From: Bacteroidales bacterium
GTDB taxonomy: Bacteria; Bacteroidota; Bacteroidia; Bacteroidales; Lentimicrobiaceae
Assembly: GCA_022837485.1 (NCBI GenBank)
Contig: JALHHH010000055.1
Coordinates: 1 to 38,099 of the forward strand
Direction: 5' to 3'
Length of the DNA stretch: 38,099 bases
This document shows positions 25,213-34,498 of this stretch, piece after piece. The position numbers and the translations under genes are program-made. Numbering within the stretch: position 1 is the stretch's first letter; each line of letters begins with the position of its first letter. The notes beneath the pieces were generated by a model. It was not told where the DNA came from and did no database searches. It saw only the letters and a list, made by a program, of their open reading frames with translations.

Positions 25213-26052
25213 TCACATCAGAAGATGTGCAAGGGCAGGTTTCAGTTCAGGGAACTGAAAAACGAATCCATCCTTTTTCAGGCGGGCGGGAACGGCTTTT
25301 TGTCCGTCGGTAAGAACCTGGGCTCCTTCCCCGAAGGCCAGTTTCAGGGCAAAGGCAGGCAGGGGCATAATAACGGGACGGTGTAGCACTTTCCCGAGTG
25401 TTTGTGTAAACCCAAGATTATTGGTTACCTCCGGAGCTGTCAGGTTAAAAATCCCGGTTAGGCGGCGCTCCAGTACAAAAACAAACGCGTTGATGAGGTC
25501 ATCGATATGGATCCAGGAAAATCCCTGTTGTCCGCCGGCTATGGGGCCACCCAGTCCCAAACGGAATGGCAGCAGCATTTTAGGCAGAGCACCGCCTTTG
25601 TTATCGAGCACCACGCCAAGCCTCATTATGGCAAGTGCTGCATCTTCCGGCAGTTTTGCCGCTTCGGTTTCCCAGCGTGTGCATACTTCCGAAAGGTAAT
25701 TGCCCGCAGTTTTTTTGCAGGTCTCATCCACCATTTCACCGTCGGGATATATACCTACAGCTGAAGCAGAGATAAAAACCAGAGGAGATGTAACGGCATC
25801 AGCCAGTTTGCGGGTTACGTCGGTACGGCTGTCCATGATCTCTTTTTTATACTTCCGGGTCCATCTGCCGGCAATGGGAGCGCCTGCCAGATTTATCACT
25901 GCTCCGGCATCCTTCAGCTTTTCTTTCAGCAGTTCCGGATCTCCGGTAAAATCACCGCGGCGCAGTCCAACAACCCGATATCCCATCCCGCCAAGGACAT
26001 CCGTAAGCCTCTTCCCGATCAGGCCGGTGGAACCGCTTATAACTATCTTCAT
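25213..26052 (-). CDS. TIGR01777-family NAD(P)-binding epimerase-like protein
   Basis: A 279-residue protein of the extended short-chain-dehydrogenase group known as TIGR01777 (YfcH/SDR39U1). The Rossmann nucleotide-binding motif GSTGLIGKRL is at residues 7-16. Family marks include INLAGAPIAGRWTRKYK, ISASAVGIYPDG, GLGGPIAGGQQGFSWIHIDDL and NLTAPEVTNN. The Tyr of the usual YxxxK catalytic pair appears as YPDGE, as is normal in this subgroup. The physiological substrate is unknown; cell-envelope or division-linked roles have been suggested for relatives. It is divergent from the mutase operon across a 172-base gap. Confidence 0.93.
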   Translation of the reverse strand: MKIVISGSTGLIGKRLTDVLGGMGYRVVGLRRGDFTGDPELLKEKLKDAGAVINLAGAPIAGRWTRKYKKEIMDSRTDVTRKLADAVTSPLVFISASAVGIYPDGEMVDETCKKTAGNYLSEVCTRWETEAAKLPEDAALAIMRLGVVLDNKGGALPKMLLPFRLGLGGPIAGGQQGFSWIHIDDLINAFVFVLERRLTGIFNLTAPEVTNNLGFTQTLGKVLHRPVIMPLPAFALKLAFGEGAQVLTDGQKAVPARLKKDGFVFQFPELKPALAHLLM

Positions 26053-26123
26053 ATAAAGGTTTTTAGATGTTTAAAGATTTTTGAGTTTCCTTCAGACATA
26101 TGAATGAAAAAATGCGCCGGAGC

Positions 26124-26153
26124 TTTGGCAGGATTAAAAAACCCATACCTTTG
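26124..26153 (+). promoter_or_regulatory. Promoter of the methylmalonyl-CoA mutase operon
   Basis: TTTG (26124-26127) and TACCTTTG (26146-26153) match the Bacteroidetes -33 and -7 elements with an 18-base spacer. Transcription would start near 26160, leaving a ~65-base leader before the mutA ATG. No cobalamin riboswitch fits in that length. Confidence 0.72.
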
Positions 26154-26224
26154 CAGCGTTTAATGCCAGGCATTTAACAATCGCGCTGACTAAAGGTTTT
26201 ACTGAATATATTAAAATACCTGCC

Positions 26225-28123
26225 ATGGATAATGTTAAGACATCCGCTGACGAAAGGCTTTTTCAGGAATTCCCGCCGGTAACTACCGGAGAATGGGAAG
26301 AGAAGATCATCCAGGACCTGAAGGGTGCCGATTACGAAAAGAAGCTGATCTGGAAGACTCCAGAGGGAGTTCGGGTGAAGCCGTACTACAGGGCTGAGGA
26401 CCTGGAAGCCGTCAAAGAACTGCAAAACAGCCTTCCCGGACAGTTCCCCTTTCTGAGGGGCAATCATACCGGACGCAACGACTGGAAGATCTGCCAGGAC
26501 ATTGAAACCGCGGATACTGCCGTTGCCAATGCACAGGCCAGAGAAGCGCTTGCAAAAGGTGCTGAGGCAGTATCGCTGAACGTTCAGAAAGCCGCGGACC
26601 GGGAATCCCTCGCCCGGCTGCTTGAAGGGATTGATACGGAAAAATTGTTTCTCCTTTTTAACTCTTCCAAATCGTATCCGGCCTTTGCCGAGACCCTTGC
26701 CGCCGTGCTTGGAAGCAAGGCAGCAACAGCTTCCGGATCGTTTGATTTTGACCCCGTCAGCTATCTGCTTCAGAAAGGAAACTTCCACACCTCGGAACAG
26801 AAAGACCTTGGAGAAGCTGCGGAGCTGCTGAAGAAAGCGGGCGATTTACTTCCCGGATTCCGTGCAATAACCGTAAACGGAGATTTCTTCCACAATGCCG
26901 GTTCCACTCTGGTACAGGAGCTTGCTTTCTCGCTGGCTTCGGGCAACGAGTACCTTGCTTTGCTTACGGGTGCTGGTTTTGAACCAGGCAAGGCTGCTGC
27001 CGGTATAACGTTCAATTTTGCTGCAGGCAGCAATTACTTTATGGAAATTGCCAAGCTGCGTGCTGCCCGCCTGCTCTGGGCCCGCATCGTGGAGCAATAC
27101 AAGCCGGCTTCCGCCGATGACGCAAAAATGCACATCCACGTTATTACGGCAAACTTTAATAAAACCATCTACGATCCGCACGTTAACCTCCTGCGCACCA
27201 CCACCGAAGCCATGTCGGCAGCTATTGGCGGGGCTGATGTGATTACGGTTCTGCCGTTCGACATCGATTTCAGGGAGCCCGATGCTTTCTCCATGCGTCT
27301 GGCACGCAACCAGCAGATTCTGCTGAAAGAGGAGTCGAACCTCGATAAGGTAATCGACCCTTCAGCCGGATCCTATTACATTGATTCACTTTCCATGTCG
27401 GTTGCCGAAGCAGCCTGGGAGCTCTTCCTTAAAGTTGAGGATATGGGCGGTATGGTTGCCGCCGTCAAGGCAGGATTTATTCAGGCAACGGTTGCCGAAA
27501 GTGCCCGTCAGCGCAACGCCGACATAGCCTCACGTAAAACCGTACTGCTTGGCACCAATCAGTATCCCAACCTTTCCGAAAAAGTGCTTGACAGGATTCA
27601 GGCTGCGGAAGAGGAGGAAGAAACGGAAGCAGGTCCGGTTCCCATCTACAGGGTTATGGAAACCTACCGTGGAGCCGATGCGTTTGAAGATCTCAGGCTT
27701 GCCACCGAAATCTATACCGCTGAGGAGGGTCACCGCCCGCATGTATTCCTGTTTACCACCGGCAACCTGGCTATGCGTAAGGCAAGAGCCGGCTTCAGCA
27801 CCAACTTCTTCGGATGTGCCGGATACACCATCACCGACAATGCAGGCTTCAGCAGTGTTGAAGACGGGGTTAAGGCAGCCATTGATGCAGAGGCAGATAT
27901 CGTAGTTCTTTGCAGCAGCGATGAAGAATACGCTGAGATTGCGCCTTCAGCCGCCCGCCAGCTGAAAGCCGCCAAACCAGAAATTCAGGTTGTGGTTGCC
28001 GGTTACCCCAAAGAAATACTGGAAACACTGAAAGAAGCCGGTGTGGATGAATTCATTCACGTTCGCACCAATGTTCTCGAGAGTCTTTATGCATTCCAGC
28101 AGAAACTGGGAATTATGCTTTAA
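26225..28123 (+). CDS. mutA: Methylmalonyl-CoA mutase small (beta) subunit
   Basis: A 632-residue subunit that pairs with MutB to interconvert methylmalonyl-CoA and succinyl-CoA. The N-terminal half is the mutase TIM-barrel fold (FNFAAGSNYFMEIAKLRAARLLW; RTTTEAMSAAIGGADVITV; SNLDKVIDPSAGSYYIDSLS). The C-terminal Rossmann-like domain (from ~500) has lost the cobalamin-binding D-x-H-x-x-G motif, reading ARAGFSTNFFGCAGYTI, as expected for the non-catalytic subunit. An acidic linker EEEEETE separates the two. The ATG at 26225 follows a recognisable promoter. It lies 68 bases upstream of mutB in the same operon. The pair serves propionate production from succinate or propionate use. Confidence 0.95.
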   Translation: MDNVKTSADERLFQEFPPVTTGEWEEKIIQDLKGADYEKKLIWKTPEGVRVKPYYRAEDLEAVKELQNSLPGQFPFLRGNHTGRNDWKICQDIETADTAVANAQAREALAKGAEAVSLNVQKAADRESLARLLEGIDTEKLFLLFNSSKSYPAFAETLAAVLGSKAATASGSFDFDPVSYLLQKGNFHTSEQKDLGEAAELLKKAGDLLPGFRAITVNGDFFHNAGSTLVQELAFSLASGNEYLALLTGAGFEPGKAAAGITFNFAAGSNYFMEIAKLRAARLLWARIVEQYKPASADDAKMHIHVITANFNKTIYDPHVNLLRTTTEAMSAAIGGADVITVLPFDIDFREPDAFSMRLARNQQILLKEESNLDKVIDPSAGSYYIDSLSMSVAEAAWELFLKVEDMGGMVAAVKAGFIQATVAESARQRNADIASRKTVLLGTNQYPNLSEKVLDRIQAAEEEEETEAGPVPIYRVMETYRGADAFEDLRLATEIYTAEEGHRPHVFLFTTGNLAMRKARAGFSTNFFGCAGYTITDNAGFSSVEDGVKAAIDAEADIVVLCSSDEEYAEIAPSAARQLKAAKPEIQVVVAGYPKEILETLKEAGVDEFIHVRTNVLESLYAFQQKLGIML

Positions 28124-28191
28124 GAATCCGTCAGAACGACTGAGTTCTTAATACACAGACAGATAACGTTGAATCCTTGAATAAAAAAAAT

Positions 28192-30327
28192 ATGCGTCCC
28201 GATTTTAAAAACGTAAACCTCAGGTCGATTCCCGCCGGTAAAGAAGGTGCACTTCCCAAAGAATGCAACTGGATTACGACGGAGCAAATCCCGGTAAAAC
28301 CCGTTTTTACCGCCTCTGACCTGGAAAAGATGGAGCACCTGAACTATGCCGCGGGCATCGCTCCGTTTCTTCGCGGTCCATACAGTACCATGTATGTAAT
28401 GAAACCATGGACCATCCGTCAGTATGCCGGTTTCTCCACCGCTGAGGAATCCAATGCATTTTACCGCCGCAACCTGGCGGCCGGACAAATGGGTCTTTCG
28501 GTGGCCTTCGACCTGGCCACGCACCGCGGCTACGACTCCGACCACGAGCGTGTGGTTGGCGATGTGGGTAAAGCCGGAGTAGCCATCGACAGCATCCTCG
28601 ACATGAAGATACTGTTCGATCAGATTCCGCTGGATAAAATGTCGGTTTCGATGACCATGAACGGAGCGGTATTGCCCATCATGGCATTTTACATCGTTGC
28701 CGCCGAGGAGCAGGGCGTGCCGATGGAAAAGCTGAGCGGTACCATTCAGAACGACATTCTGAAGGAGTTTATGGTGCGCAACACCTACATTTATCCGCCC
28801 ATACCTTCCATGAAGATTATTGCCGATATTTTTGAGTTTACTTCAGAGAATATGAAGAAGTTTAACTCCATCTCCATCAGCGGATACCATATGCAGGAAG
28901 CCGGTGCCACCGCCGACATCGAGCTGGCATATACCCTGGCCGACGGACTCGAGTATCTCCGTACGGGCATTCAGGCCGGCATTCCGGTGGATGCATTTGC
29001 ACCCCGCCTCTCTTTTTTCTGGGGTATCGGCATGAATCACTTCATGGAGATTGCCAAGATGCGTGCTGCACGACTGCTCTGGGCAAAGATTGTGAAGCAG
29101 TTCAATCCGAAAGATCCCAAGTCGATGGCTCTGCGTACCCACTCTCAGACTTCGGGATGGAGTCTCACGGAGCAGGATCCGTTCAATAACGTTACCCGTA
29201 CGGCGGTTGAGGCGCTGGCTGCAGCCCTGGGACACACCCAGAGTCTGCATACCAATGCGCTGGATGAGGCCATTGCACTGCCCACCGACTTTTCGGCACG
29301 CATTGCCCGCAATACCCAGATATACCTGCAGGAAGAGACAAACATTAACAAGGTGGTAGATCCGTGGGGTGGTTCGTACTATGTGGAATCCCTTACGCAT
29401 GAGCTGGCACACAAAGCCTGGAAGCTGATTGAGGAAGTGGAGCAGCTTGGCGGTATGGCCAAAGCCATAGAAACCGGAATTCCCAAAATGCGTATTGAAG
29501 AAGCCGCTGCCCGCAAGCAGGCGCGCATCGACTCGGGACGCGATACCATTCTGGGTGTTAATAAATACCGTCTCGACAAGGAAGACCCCATCGAGACCCT
29601 TGAGGTTGACAATACAGCAGTACGCGAGGCTCAGCTTAAAAGACTGGCACAGCTCCGTACCAACCGCAACAACGAAGAGGTACAGGCCGCCCTGGAGGCA
29701 CTGACACGTGCAGCCGAAACCGGCGAAGGCAATCTGCTTGCCCTTTCCATCGATGCTGCCCGCAAACGTGCATCGCTGGGTGAGATTTCAATGGCCCTCG
29801 AAAAAGTATATGGGAGATATAAAGCCGTGATACGTTCCATTTCAGGAGTTTACTCCTCCGAATCAGCCGACGACAGCAGCTTCAGGAAAGCCTGTGAACT
29901 GGCAGACCAGTTTGCCGAACTCGAAGGGCGCCGCCCCCGCATTATGATCGCTAAGATGGGTCAGGACGGACACGACCGCGGAGCCAAGGTGGTAGCAACC
30001 GGCTATGCAGATATAGGATTTGATGTGGACATCGGACCTTTGTTCCAGACTCCGGAAGAAGCCGCACGCCAGGCAGTGGAAAACGACGTTCACGTACTGG
30101 GCGTTTCCAGCCTTGCTGCCGGACATAAAACCCTGGTACCCCAGGTAATCGAAGAGCTGAAAAAGCTTGGCCGCGAAGACATCATGGTTATCGTTGGCGG
30201 TGTAATTCCGCCGCAGGATTACGACTTCCTCTACAAGGCCGGCGCCATGGCTATCTTCGGACCCGGTACCGTAATTCCGGATGCTGCCATCAGGATGCTC
30301 GAAATTATGATCGAAGCACGCAAATAA
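28192..30327 (+). CDS. mutB: Methylmalonyl-CoA mutase large (alpha) subunit, cobalamin-binding
   Basis: The catalytic adenosylcobalamin-dependent subunit, about 711 residues. The barrel domain has the CoA-contact segment FLRGPYSTMY near residue 60, RQYAGFSTAEESNAFYRRN, and the HSQTSGWSLTEQDPFNN stretch. The C-terminal cobalamin-binding domain begins near 580 with GQDGHDRGAKVVATGYADIGFDV split across the loop; the cobalt ligand is H594. A TTG at 28177 opens the frame five codons earlier, but ATG 28192 gives the normal family N terminus MRPDFKNVNL. No epimerase or MeaB chaperone gene follows; a terminator comes about 50 bases after the stop, so the operon is just mutAB. Confidence 0.97.
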   Translation: MRPDFKNVNLRSIPAGKEGALPKECNWITTEQIPVKPVFTASDLEKMEHLNYAAGIAPFLRGPYSTMYVMKPWTIRQYAGFSTAEESNAFYRRNLAAGQMGLSVAFDLATHRGYDSDHERVVGDVGKAGVAIDSILDMKILFDQIPLDKMSVSMTMNGAVLPIMAFYIVAAEEQGVPMEKLSGTIQNDILKEFMVRNTYIYPPIPSMKIIADIFEFTSENMKKFNSISISGYHMQEAGATADIELAYTLADGLEYLRTGIQAGIPVDAFAPRLSFFWGIGMNHFMEIAKMRAARLLWAKIVKQFNPKDPKSMALRTHSQTSGWSLTEQDPFNNVTRTAVEALAAALGHTQSLHTNALDEAIALPTDFSARIARNTQIYLQEETNINKVVDPWGGSYYVESLTHELAHKAWKLIEEVEQLGGMAKAIETGIPKMRIEEAAARKQARIDSGRDTILGVNKYRLDKEDPIETLEVDNTAVREAQLKRLAQLRTNRNNEEVQAALEALTRAAETGEGNLLALSIDAARKRASLGEISMALEKVYGRYKAVIRSISGVYSSESADDSSFRKACELADQFAELEGRRPRIMIAKMGQDGHDRGAKVVATGYADIGFDVDIGPLFQTPEEAARQAVENDVHVLGVSSLAAGHKTLVPQVIEELKKLGREDIMVIVGGVIPPQDYDFLYKAGAMAIFGPGTVIPDAAIRMLEIMIEARK

Positions 30328-30375
30328 CGCTGCAAACTTTTGCGACCGTCAGGGCCGCAATCCACCTAATTCAGG

Positions 30376-30408
30376 AAAAGGAATCCGTCAATGGGTTCCT
30401 TTTCTTTT
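30376..30408 (+). terminator. Rho-independent terminator after mutB
   Basis: AAAAGGAATCC (30376-30386) pairs with GGGTTCCTTTT (30393-30403) through 11 base pairs (one G-U) around a six-base loop, followed by CTTTT. Confidence 0.85.
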
Positions 30409-30565
30409 ATAATACTCCAACCGGAAACAGATGTCAGGGATTATCAAACCGCTGAACGGCAATTCCATCAGGGGCAGTGACTGCATAGGAAACATACATC
30501 CCGCGAAAGCGGAAATGTTAGTAAAATATTTTAAAATCAGATGGAATTTTGTGCATCTTTGAATA

Positions 30566-32836
30566 ATGAAATCAGCCGGTCTTATTAAAACCGCGACAGC
30601 AATTGCCGGTTTGCTAATTCTCAGCGTTTCTGCATATACTCAGCAGCAAAACCACCCGATAACCAGGCAGGGTCGTCCGCTCTATGCCATCATTCTGGAT
30701 AAGGATGCCGATTCGCTTACCTGTTTTGCTGCCAACGAACTGCAGGATTACCTTTTCCGGATAAGCGGGGCACAGGTAAGAATTTCCGATAAACCCCTGA
30801 AACGATTTAAATCGATCTTTATCGGCAGGGATTGGTTTTCGAAGAAAGAAGCATCCGAAAAACTGGATGCCCTGAACGGAGATGGTTTCTGCATCTTCAG
30901 CGAAAGCGGGCATTTCTTCCTTGGCGGGAAACGGCCTGTGGGCGACCTGTATGCAATGTACACGCTGCTTGAGGAGTATGCAGGATGCATTTGGTTTGGC
31001 AACGGAGAAGTTCATATCCCGCAAAGGCAGGAATTCACCCTGCCCGATATATCCCTGTATTCCCAACCGGATTTTCGATTCCGTCATCCGCATTTCCCGG
31101 GCAACACCGAACCTGGAAACTACATTCCGGCACGTACACAGCCCAGGGAAGAGTGGGGAATGTTTGTGCACACCTTCCATAAACTGATGCCTCCGGATAC
31201 ATACTTCGGGAAACACCCGGAATATTACTCCCAGGTTAACGGGAAACGGATCCGCGACGGACAGCTCTGCCTGAGCAATCCCGAAGTAATTCGCATACTG
31301 ACGGAAAACCTCGGTGCGGAAATGATGAAAAAGCCTCAGTGTACCTACTGGTCGGTATCGCAGAACGACTGCATCAATTACTGCGAATGCAGTCAGTGCC
31401 AGGATATGTACGATCGGTACGGCAGCATTTCGGGAGCTTACGTTCACATGGCCAATCAAATAGCTCGTAACTTTCCGGACAAGCAAATTTCCACACTGGC
31501 CTATCAGTTTACTCGCTCTGCTCCTTCTGCCATAGTCCCCGACAGCAATGTAAACATCATGTTTTGCTCCATAGAATGCAACCGGAGCCAGCCGCTGGCA
31601 ACGGATCCGCGCAGTGCGGATTTTGTGGTGGACATGAAAGACTGGTCTGCCCTTACCGGAAACATTTTTATGTGGGATTACGTAGTGCAATTCAAGACGT
31701 TCACCTGTCCCTTTCCGAATTTTGGGGTGCTGCAGCCCAACATCCGTTTCTTCCGCGAACACGGTGTGCCGATGATGTTTCAGCAGGGCAGCGGCAACGC
31801 ATGGTCCGATTTCAGCGAATATAAGCAGTCGCTGATTTCAAGGCTGCTCTGGGATGCCGATTTGAATGAGTCCGCTTTTCGCGAAAAATTTTTCCATGCA
31901 TTTTACGGTGCTGCTGCAGATATAATGCTCAACTATTTTTCCCTGGTTCACCTTGAAATGGAAAAACAGTCCGATTCGCGGGTGCTCGACATTTACGGCT
32001 ATCCTGCACTTTATTCCGACTGGTTTCTGAAGCCTGAGCTTTTGATTCGTTACCGTGCGATGATGGACAGTGCCGAGGCCATGGTGCGGGGCGATTCCGT
32101 GCGGCTGAAACGGGTTATCAGACAGCGTTGCAGCTTGGATTTGGCTTTTATCGACATTGCACTCAACGTTAATAATCCGGAATTTTCGTTTTACCGGATA
32201 CAGGACGGCAGACGTATTGTAAATCCGGAGATGATTGACTACCTCGGCCGGTTTGTGCGAAACTGTGAGGCAAGCGGAATCCGGACCCTTGATGAAAACG
32301 CATATTCACCGCAAGCATACAAAGCGCATGCATTGAATGTGGCTGCAATGGCAGTAAAGCCGAACAAGGCGGCAGGTAAACAAATTACATCGCTGACTCC
32401 GTACACACCGCTTTACGATGCAGGAGGCACCGGGGCGCTGACCGACGGGCTTTTCGGTGGCCAGCATTTCCGGCTTAACTGGCTGGGGTATCAGGGTCAC
32501 GACATGGAAGTACTGATCGATTTCGGGCAGAAGGAAACGGTCCGGAAAGCAGAAGTCAATTTCTTTCTTGATCTGGTAAGCTGGATCTTTTTACCGCTGG
32601 AAGTGAAGATAGAAGCTTCGGATGACGGGACGGTTTTCAGAACTTTACATTCGGAAAAGATTCCTGAGCCGGAAAGAAGATTCGGGCAGAAACCGGTTCA
32701 CTTCATGTTCTCCTTTGCAGAAACCGCTACACGATATCTCAAATTCACGGCTATCGGTCATAAAACCTGTCCCGACTGGCATCGTGGTGCCAATCAGCCG
32801 GCCTGGTTATTCATTGATGAGCTGGTTATAGAGTAA
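30566..32836 (+). CDS. Secreted DUF4838 protein with C-terminal F5/8-type (discoidin-like) domain
   Basis: A 756-residue exported protein. After the signal peptide (TATAIAGLLILSVSAYTQ) comes an N-terminal alpha-glucuronidase-like (GH67 N-domain type) fold around residues 35-150: CFAANELQDYLFRISGAQV, then LLEEYAGCIWFGNGE. Next is the DUF4838 barrel-like domain (about 200-480), with CxYCECSQCQ and the HTFHKLMPPDTYFGKHPEYY segment. Residues ~615-756 resemble a discoidin/F5-8 type C carbohydrate-binding sandwich (EVLIDFGQKETVRKAEV, KIEASDDGTVF, ATRYLKFTAIGHK). The architecture suggests binding or cleavage of a uronic-acid-containing glycan, but no activity is established. No SusC/SusD pair lies nearby, so this is not a classical utilisation locus. 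Confidence 0.88.
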   Translation: MKSAGLIKTATAIAGLLILSVSAYTQQQNHPITRQGRPLYAIILDKDADSLTCFAANELQDYLFRISGAQVRISDKPLKRFKSIFIGRDWFSKKEASEKLDALNGDGFCIFSESGHFFLGGKRPVGDLYAMYTLLEEYAGCIWFGNGEVHIPQRQEFTLPDISLYSQPDFRFRHPHFPGNTEPGNYIPARTQPREEWGMFVHTFHKLMPPDTYFGKHPEYYSQVNGKRIRDGQLCLSNPEVIRILTENLGAEMMKKPQCTYWSVSQNDCINYCECSQCQDMYDRYGSISGAYVHMANQIARNFPDKQISTLAYQFTRSAPSAIVPDSNVNIMFCSIECNRSQPLATDPRSADFVVDMKDWSALTGNIFMWDYVVQFKTFTCPFPNFGVLQPNIRFFREHGVPMMFQQGSGNAWSDFSEYKQSLISRLLWDADLNESAFREKFFHAFYGAAADIMLNYFSLVHLEMEKQSDSRVLDIYGYPALYSDWFLKPELLIRYRAMMDSAEAMVRGDSVRLKRVIRQRCSLDLAFIDIALNVNNPEFSFYRIQDGRRIVNPEMIDYLGRFVRNCEASGIRTLDENAYSPQAYKAHALNVAAMAVKPNKAAGKQITSLTPYTPLYDAGGTGALTDGLFGGQHFRLNWLGYQGHDMEVLIDFGQKETVRKAEVNFFLDLVSWIFLPLEVKIEASDDGTVFRTLHSEKIPEPERRFGQKPVHFMFSFAETATRYLKFTAIGHKTCPDWHRGANQPAWLFIDELVIE

Positions 32837-32851
32837 AGGAATCGATGCAGA

Positions 32852-33760
32852 TTATTTGTCTTTGTCGTCCTCATCCAGCAGCATTTTCCTGGCATCCTTC
32901 AGTTTGGCTTTCTCGGCTTCGGGAAGCACGGGATAATCCACTTTCAGTTCTTTCAGCCGGTTGATGATGATGTTGCTGACGGCATAGCGCATAAACCATT
33001 TCCGGTCGGCCGGAATCACAAACCAGGGAGCGTATTCGGTTGAAGTAGCGGTCAGCATATCGCTGTAGGCATCCATATAATCATCCCAGTGGGCACGTTC
33101 TTTCACATCGTTGGAAGAGAATTTCCAGTTTTTAGAGGGGTCTTCGATACGTTCCAGAAAACGTTCTTTTTGTTCTTTTTTCGAAACATTCAGAAAGAAC
33201 TTCAGGATAACGGTGCCGTTTTCGGTCAGGTGTTTTTCGAGGTCATTAATCTGCCGGTACCGGTTTTCCCAGAAGGATTTGTCTATTGCACCCACATTTT
33301 TTATTCCCGGAAGATTCTGGGCCATCAGGAATTCTGGATGCACTTTCACAACAAGCACCTCTTCGTAATATGAACGGTTAAAAATCCCGAATCGTCCGCG
33401 CTCGGGCAGGCATTTGTACGTTCGCCAGATGTAATCGTGGTCCAGCTCGGTAGCCGAGGGGGTTTTGAAACTGTAAACTTCGCAACCCTGGGGATTGAGT
33501 CCCGACATTACATGCTTGATGGTACCATCCTTACCTGCAGCATCCATAGCCTGAAAAATAAGAAGTACCGCAAAGCGGTTGTGGGCATACAGTTTATCCT
33601 GAAGCTCAATAAGTTCATTCACATTCTCCTCGAGTAGCTTAACTCCCTCATCCTTCCCGTTCAGGATTCCCTTGTAGGCCGGATCGAAGTCCGATACCTT
33701 TATTTTTTTTCCGGGCTTTGCCAGGATGGCCGGATCGTGCAGCAGGTTTCTCTTCTTCAT
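32852..33760 (-). CDS. ppk2: Polyphosphate kinase 2 family protein
   Basis: A 302-residue PPK2-family kinase, which transfers phosphate between polyphosphate and nucleotides. The Walker A-like motif is MDAAGKDGT at residues 72-80, with K77. The lid/Walker B region is GIFNRSYYEEVLVVKVHPE at about 125-143. Downstream are the conserved ILKFFLNVSKKEQKERFLER and WKFSSNDVKERAHWDDYMDAY segments. Upstream in-frame codons reach 33886, but ATG 33760 (MKKRNLLHDPAIL) is chosen because the extra 42 residues are unlike the family. The N-terminal half conserves class I single-domain features. It ends only 15 bases from the convergent DUF4838 gene. Confidence 0.93.
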   Translation of the reverse strand: MKKRNLLHDPAILAKPGKKIKVSDFDPAYKGILNGKDEGVKLLEENVNELIELQDKLYAHNRFAVLLIFQAMDAAGKDGTIKHVMSGLNPQGCEVYSFKTPSATELDHDYIWRTYKCLPERGRFGIFNRSYYEEVLVVKVHPEFLMAQNLPGIKNVGAIDKSFWENRYRQINDLEKHLTENGTVILKFFLNVSKKEQKERFLERIEDPSKNWKFSSNDVKERAHWDDYMDAYSDMLTATSTEYAPWFVIPADRKWFMRYAVSNIIINRLKELKVDYPVLPEAEKAKLKDARKMLLDEDDKDK

Positions 33761-33989
33761 ATCAACAGATTTTCCGGATAATGGATTACATCTGCTAAAG
33801 ATAAGAAAATGGCAATAAGCGTCCTTATGTTTTATTAAAGAAAACCTAAGCGAAACCATCCTGAAAATTTTAAATAAGCCATGCAATTATTATTGATTTA
33901 TACATCTGATTATTAGCTTATTACCTATACATTTATCTAGCTACAATGGATAAAATAATATATTCGTAATCATTTTACATAAATATTTA

Positions 33990-34021
33990 TTTGTCAGTCA
34001 TGCAAAAAAGCCGTATCTTGC
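33990..34021 (+). promoter_or_regulatory. Candidate promoter of the GNAT-racemase pair
   Basis: TTTG (33990-33993) is followed after 20 bases by TATCTTGC (34014-34021), a near match to the TAnnTTTG element. The GNAT start codon lies 25 bases further on. Confidence 0.5.
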
Positions 34022-34045
34022 GAACCGAACAAAACAAAATCTAAT

Positions 34046-34498
34046 ATGAATTATCAGTTAAGTGTATTCAATGCAGTATTAAAACCAGGGATAAACGACA
34101 AGAACTCGGTAGCCGAATTTCTGCACGAGCACCTCGATCAGTTTGGCGACAGGAAAGAAGACATAATGAAGGCCATTGACTTTTCAGTTAAAGACAGGGC
34201 TTCGTTTGGCGGATTTACACTTGTGGCGAAGGACAGCGGCCGCATCATTGGAGCTGTAGTTGTAAATCAAACGGGAATGGAAGGTTACATACCTGAGAAT
34301 ATACTTGTTTACATTGCCACTCACCGCGATTACCGGGGCAAAGGAGTGGGAAAGAGCCTGATGAAAGAAGCCATCGGTCTGGCCCATGGCGATATTGCCC
34401 TGCATGTGGAACCCGATAATCCTGCACGGCATTTATACCAAAAGCTTGGATTTGATAACAAATACCTTGAGATGCGACTTAAAAAAGAAACCGTCTGA
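34046..34498 (+). CDS. GNAT-family N-acetyltransferase
   Basis: A 150-residue acetyltransferase. The acetyl-CoA pyrophosphate-binding motif is R97-G-K-G-V-G102 in HRDYRGKGVGKSLM. The preceding strand (ENILVYIATHRDY) and the late LHVEPDNPARHLYQKLGF segment are typical of GNAT motifs A and B. The substrate is likely a small amine or amino acid. Its TGA shares an A with the next ATG (TGATG at 34496-34500), so it is translationally coupled to the racemase. That pairing suggests that it acetylates the racemase substrate or product, such as a D-amino acid, but this is inference. Confidence 0.9.
   Translation: MNYQLSVFNAVLKPGINDKNSVAEFLHEHLDQFGDRKEDIMKAIDFSVKDRASFGGFTLVAKDSGRIIGAVVVNQTGMEGYIPENILVYIATHRDYRGKGVGKSLMKEAIGLAHGDIALHVEPDNPARHLYQKLGFDNKYLEMRLKKETV

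Noticed and set aside
26160..26224. Possible cobalamin riboswitch before the B12-dependent mutase
   Set aside because: The leader is only about 65 bases and lacks a B12-box-like sequence. Too short for that riboswitch.
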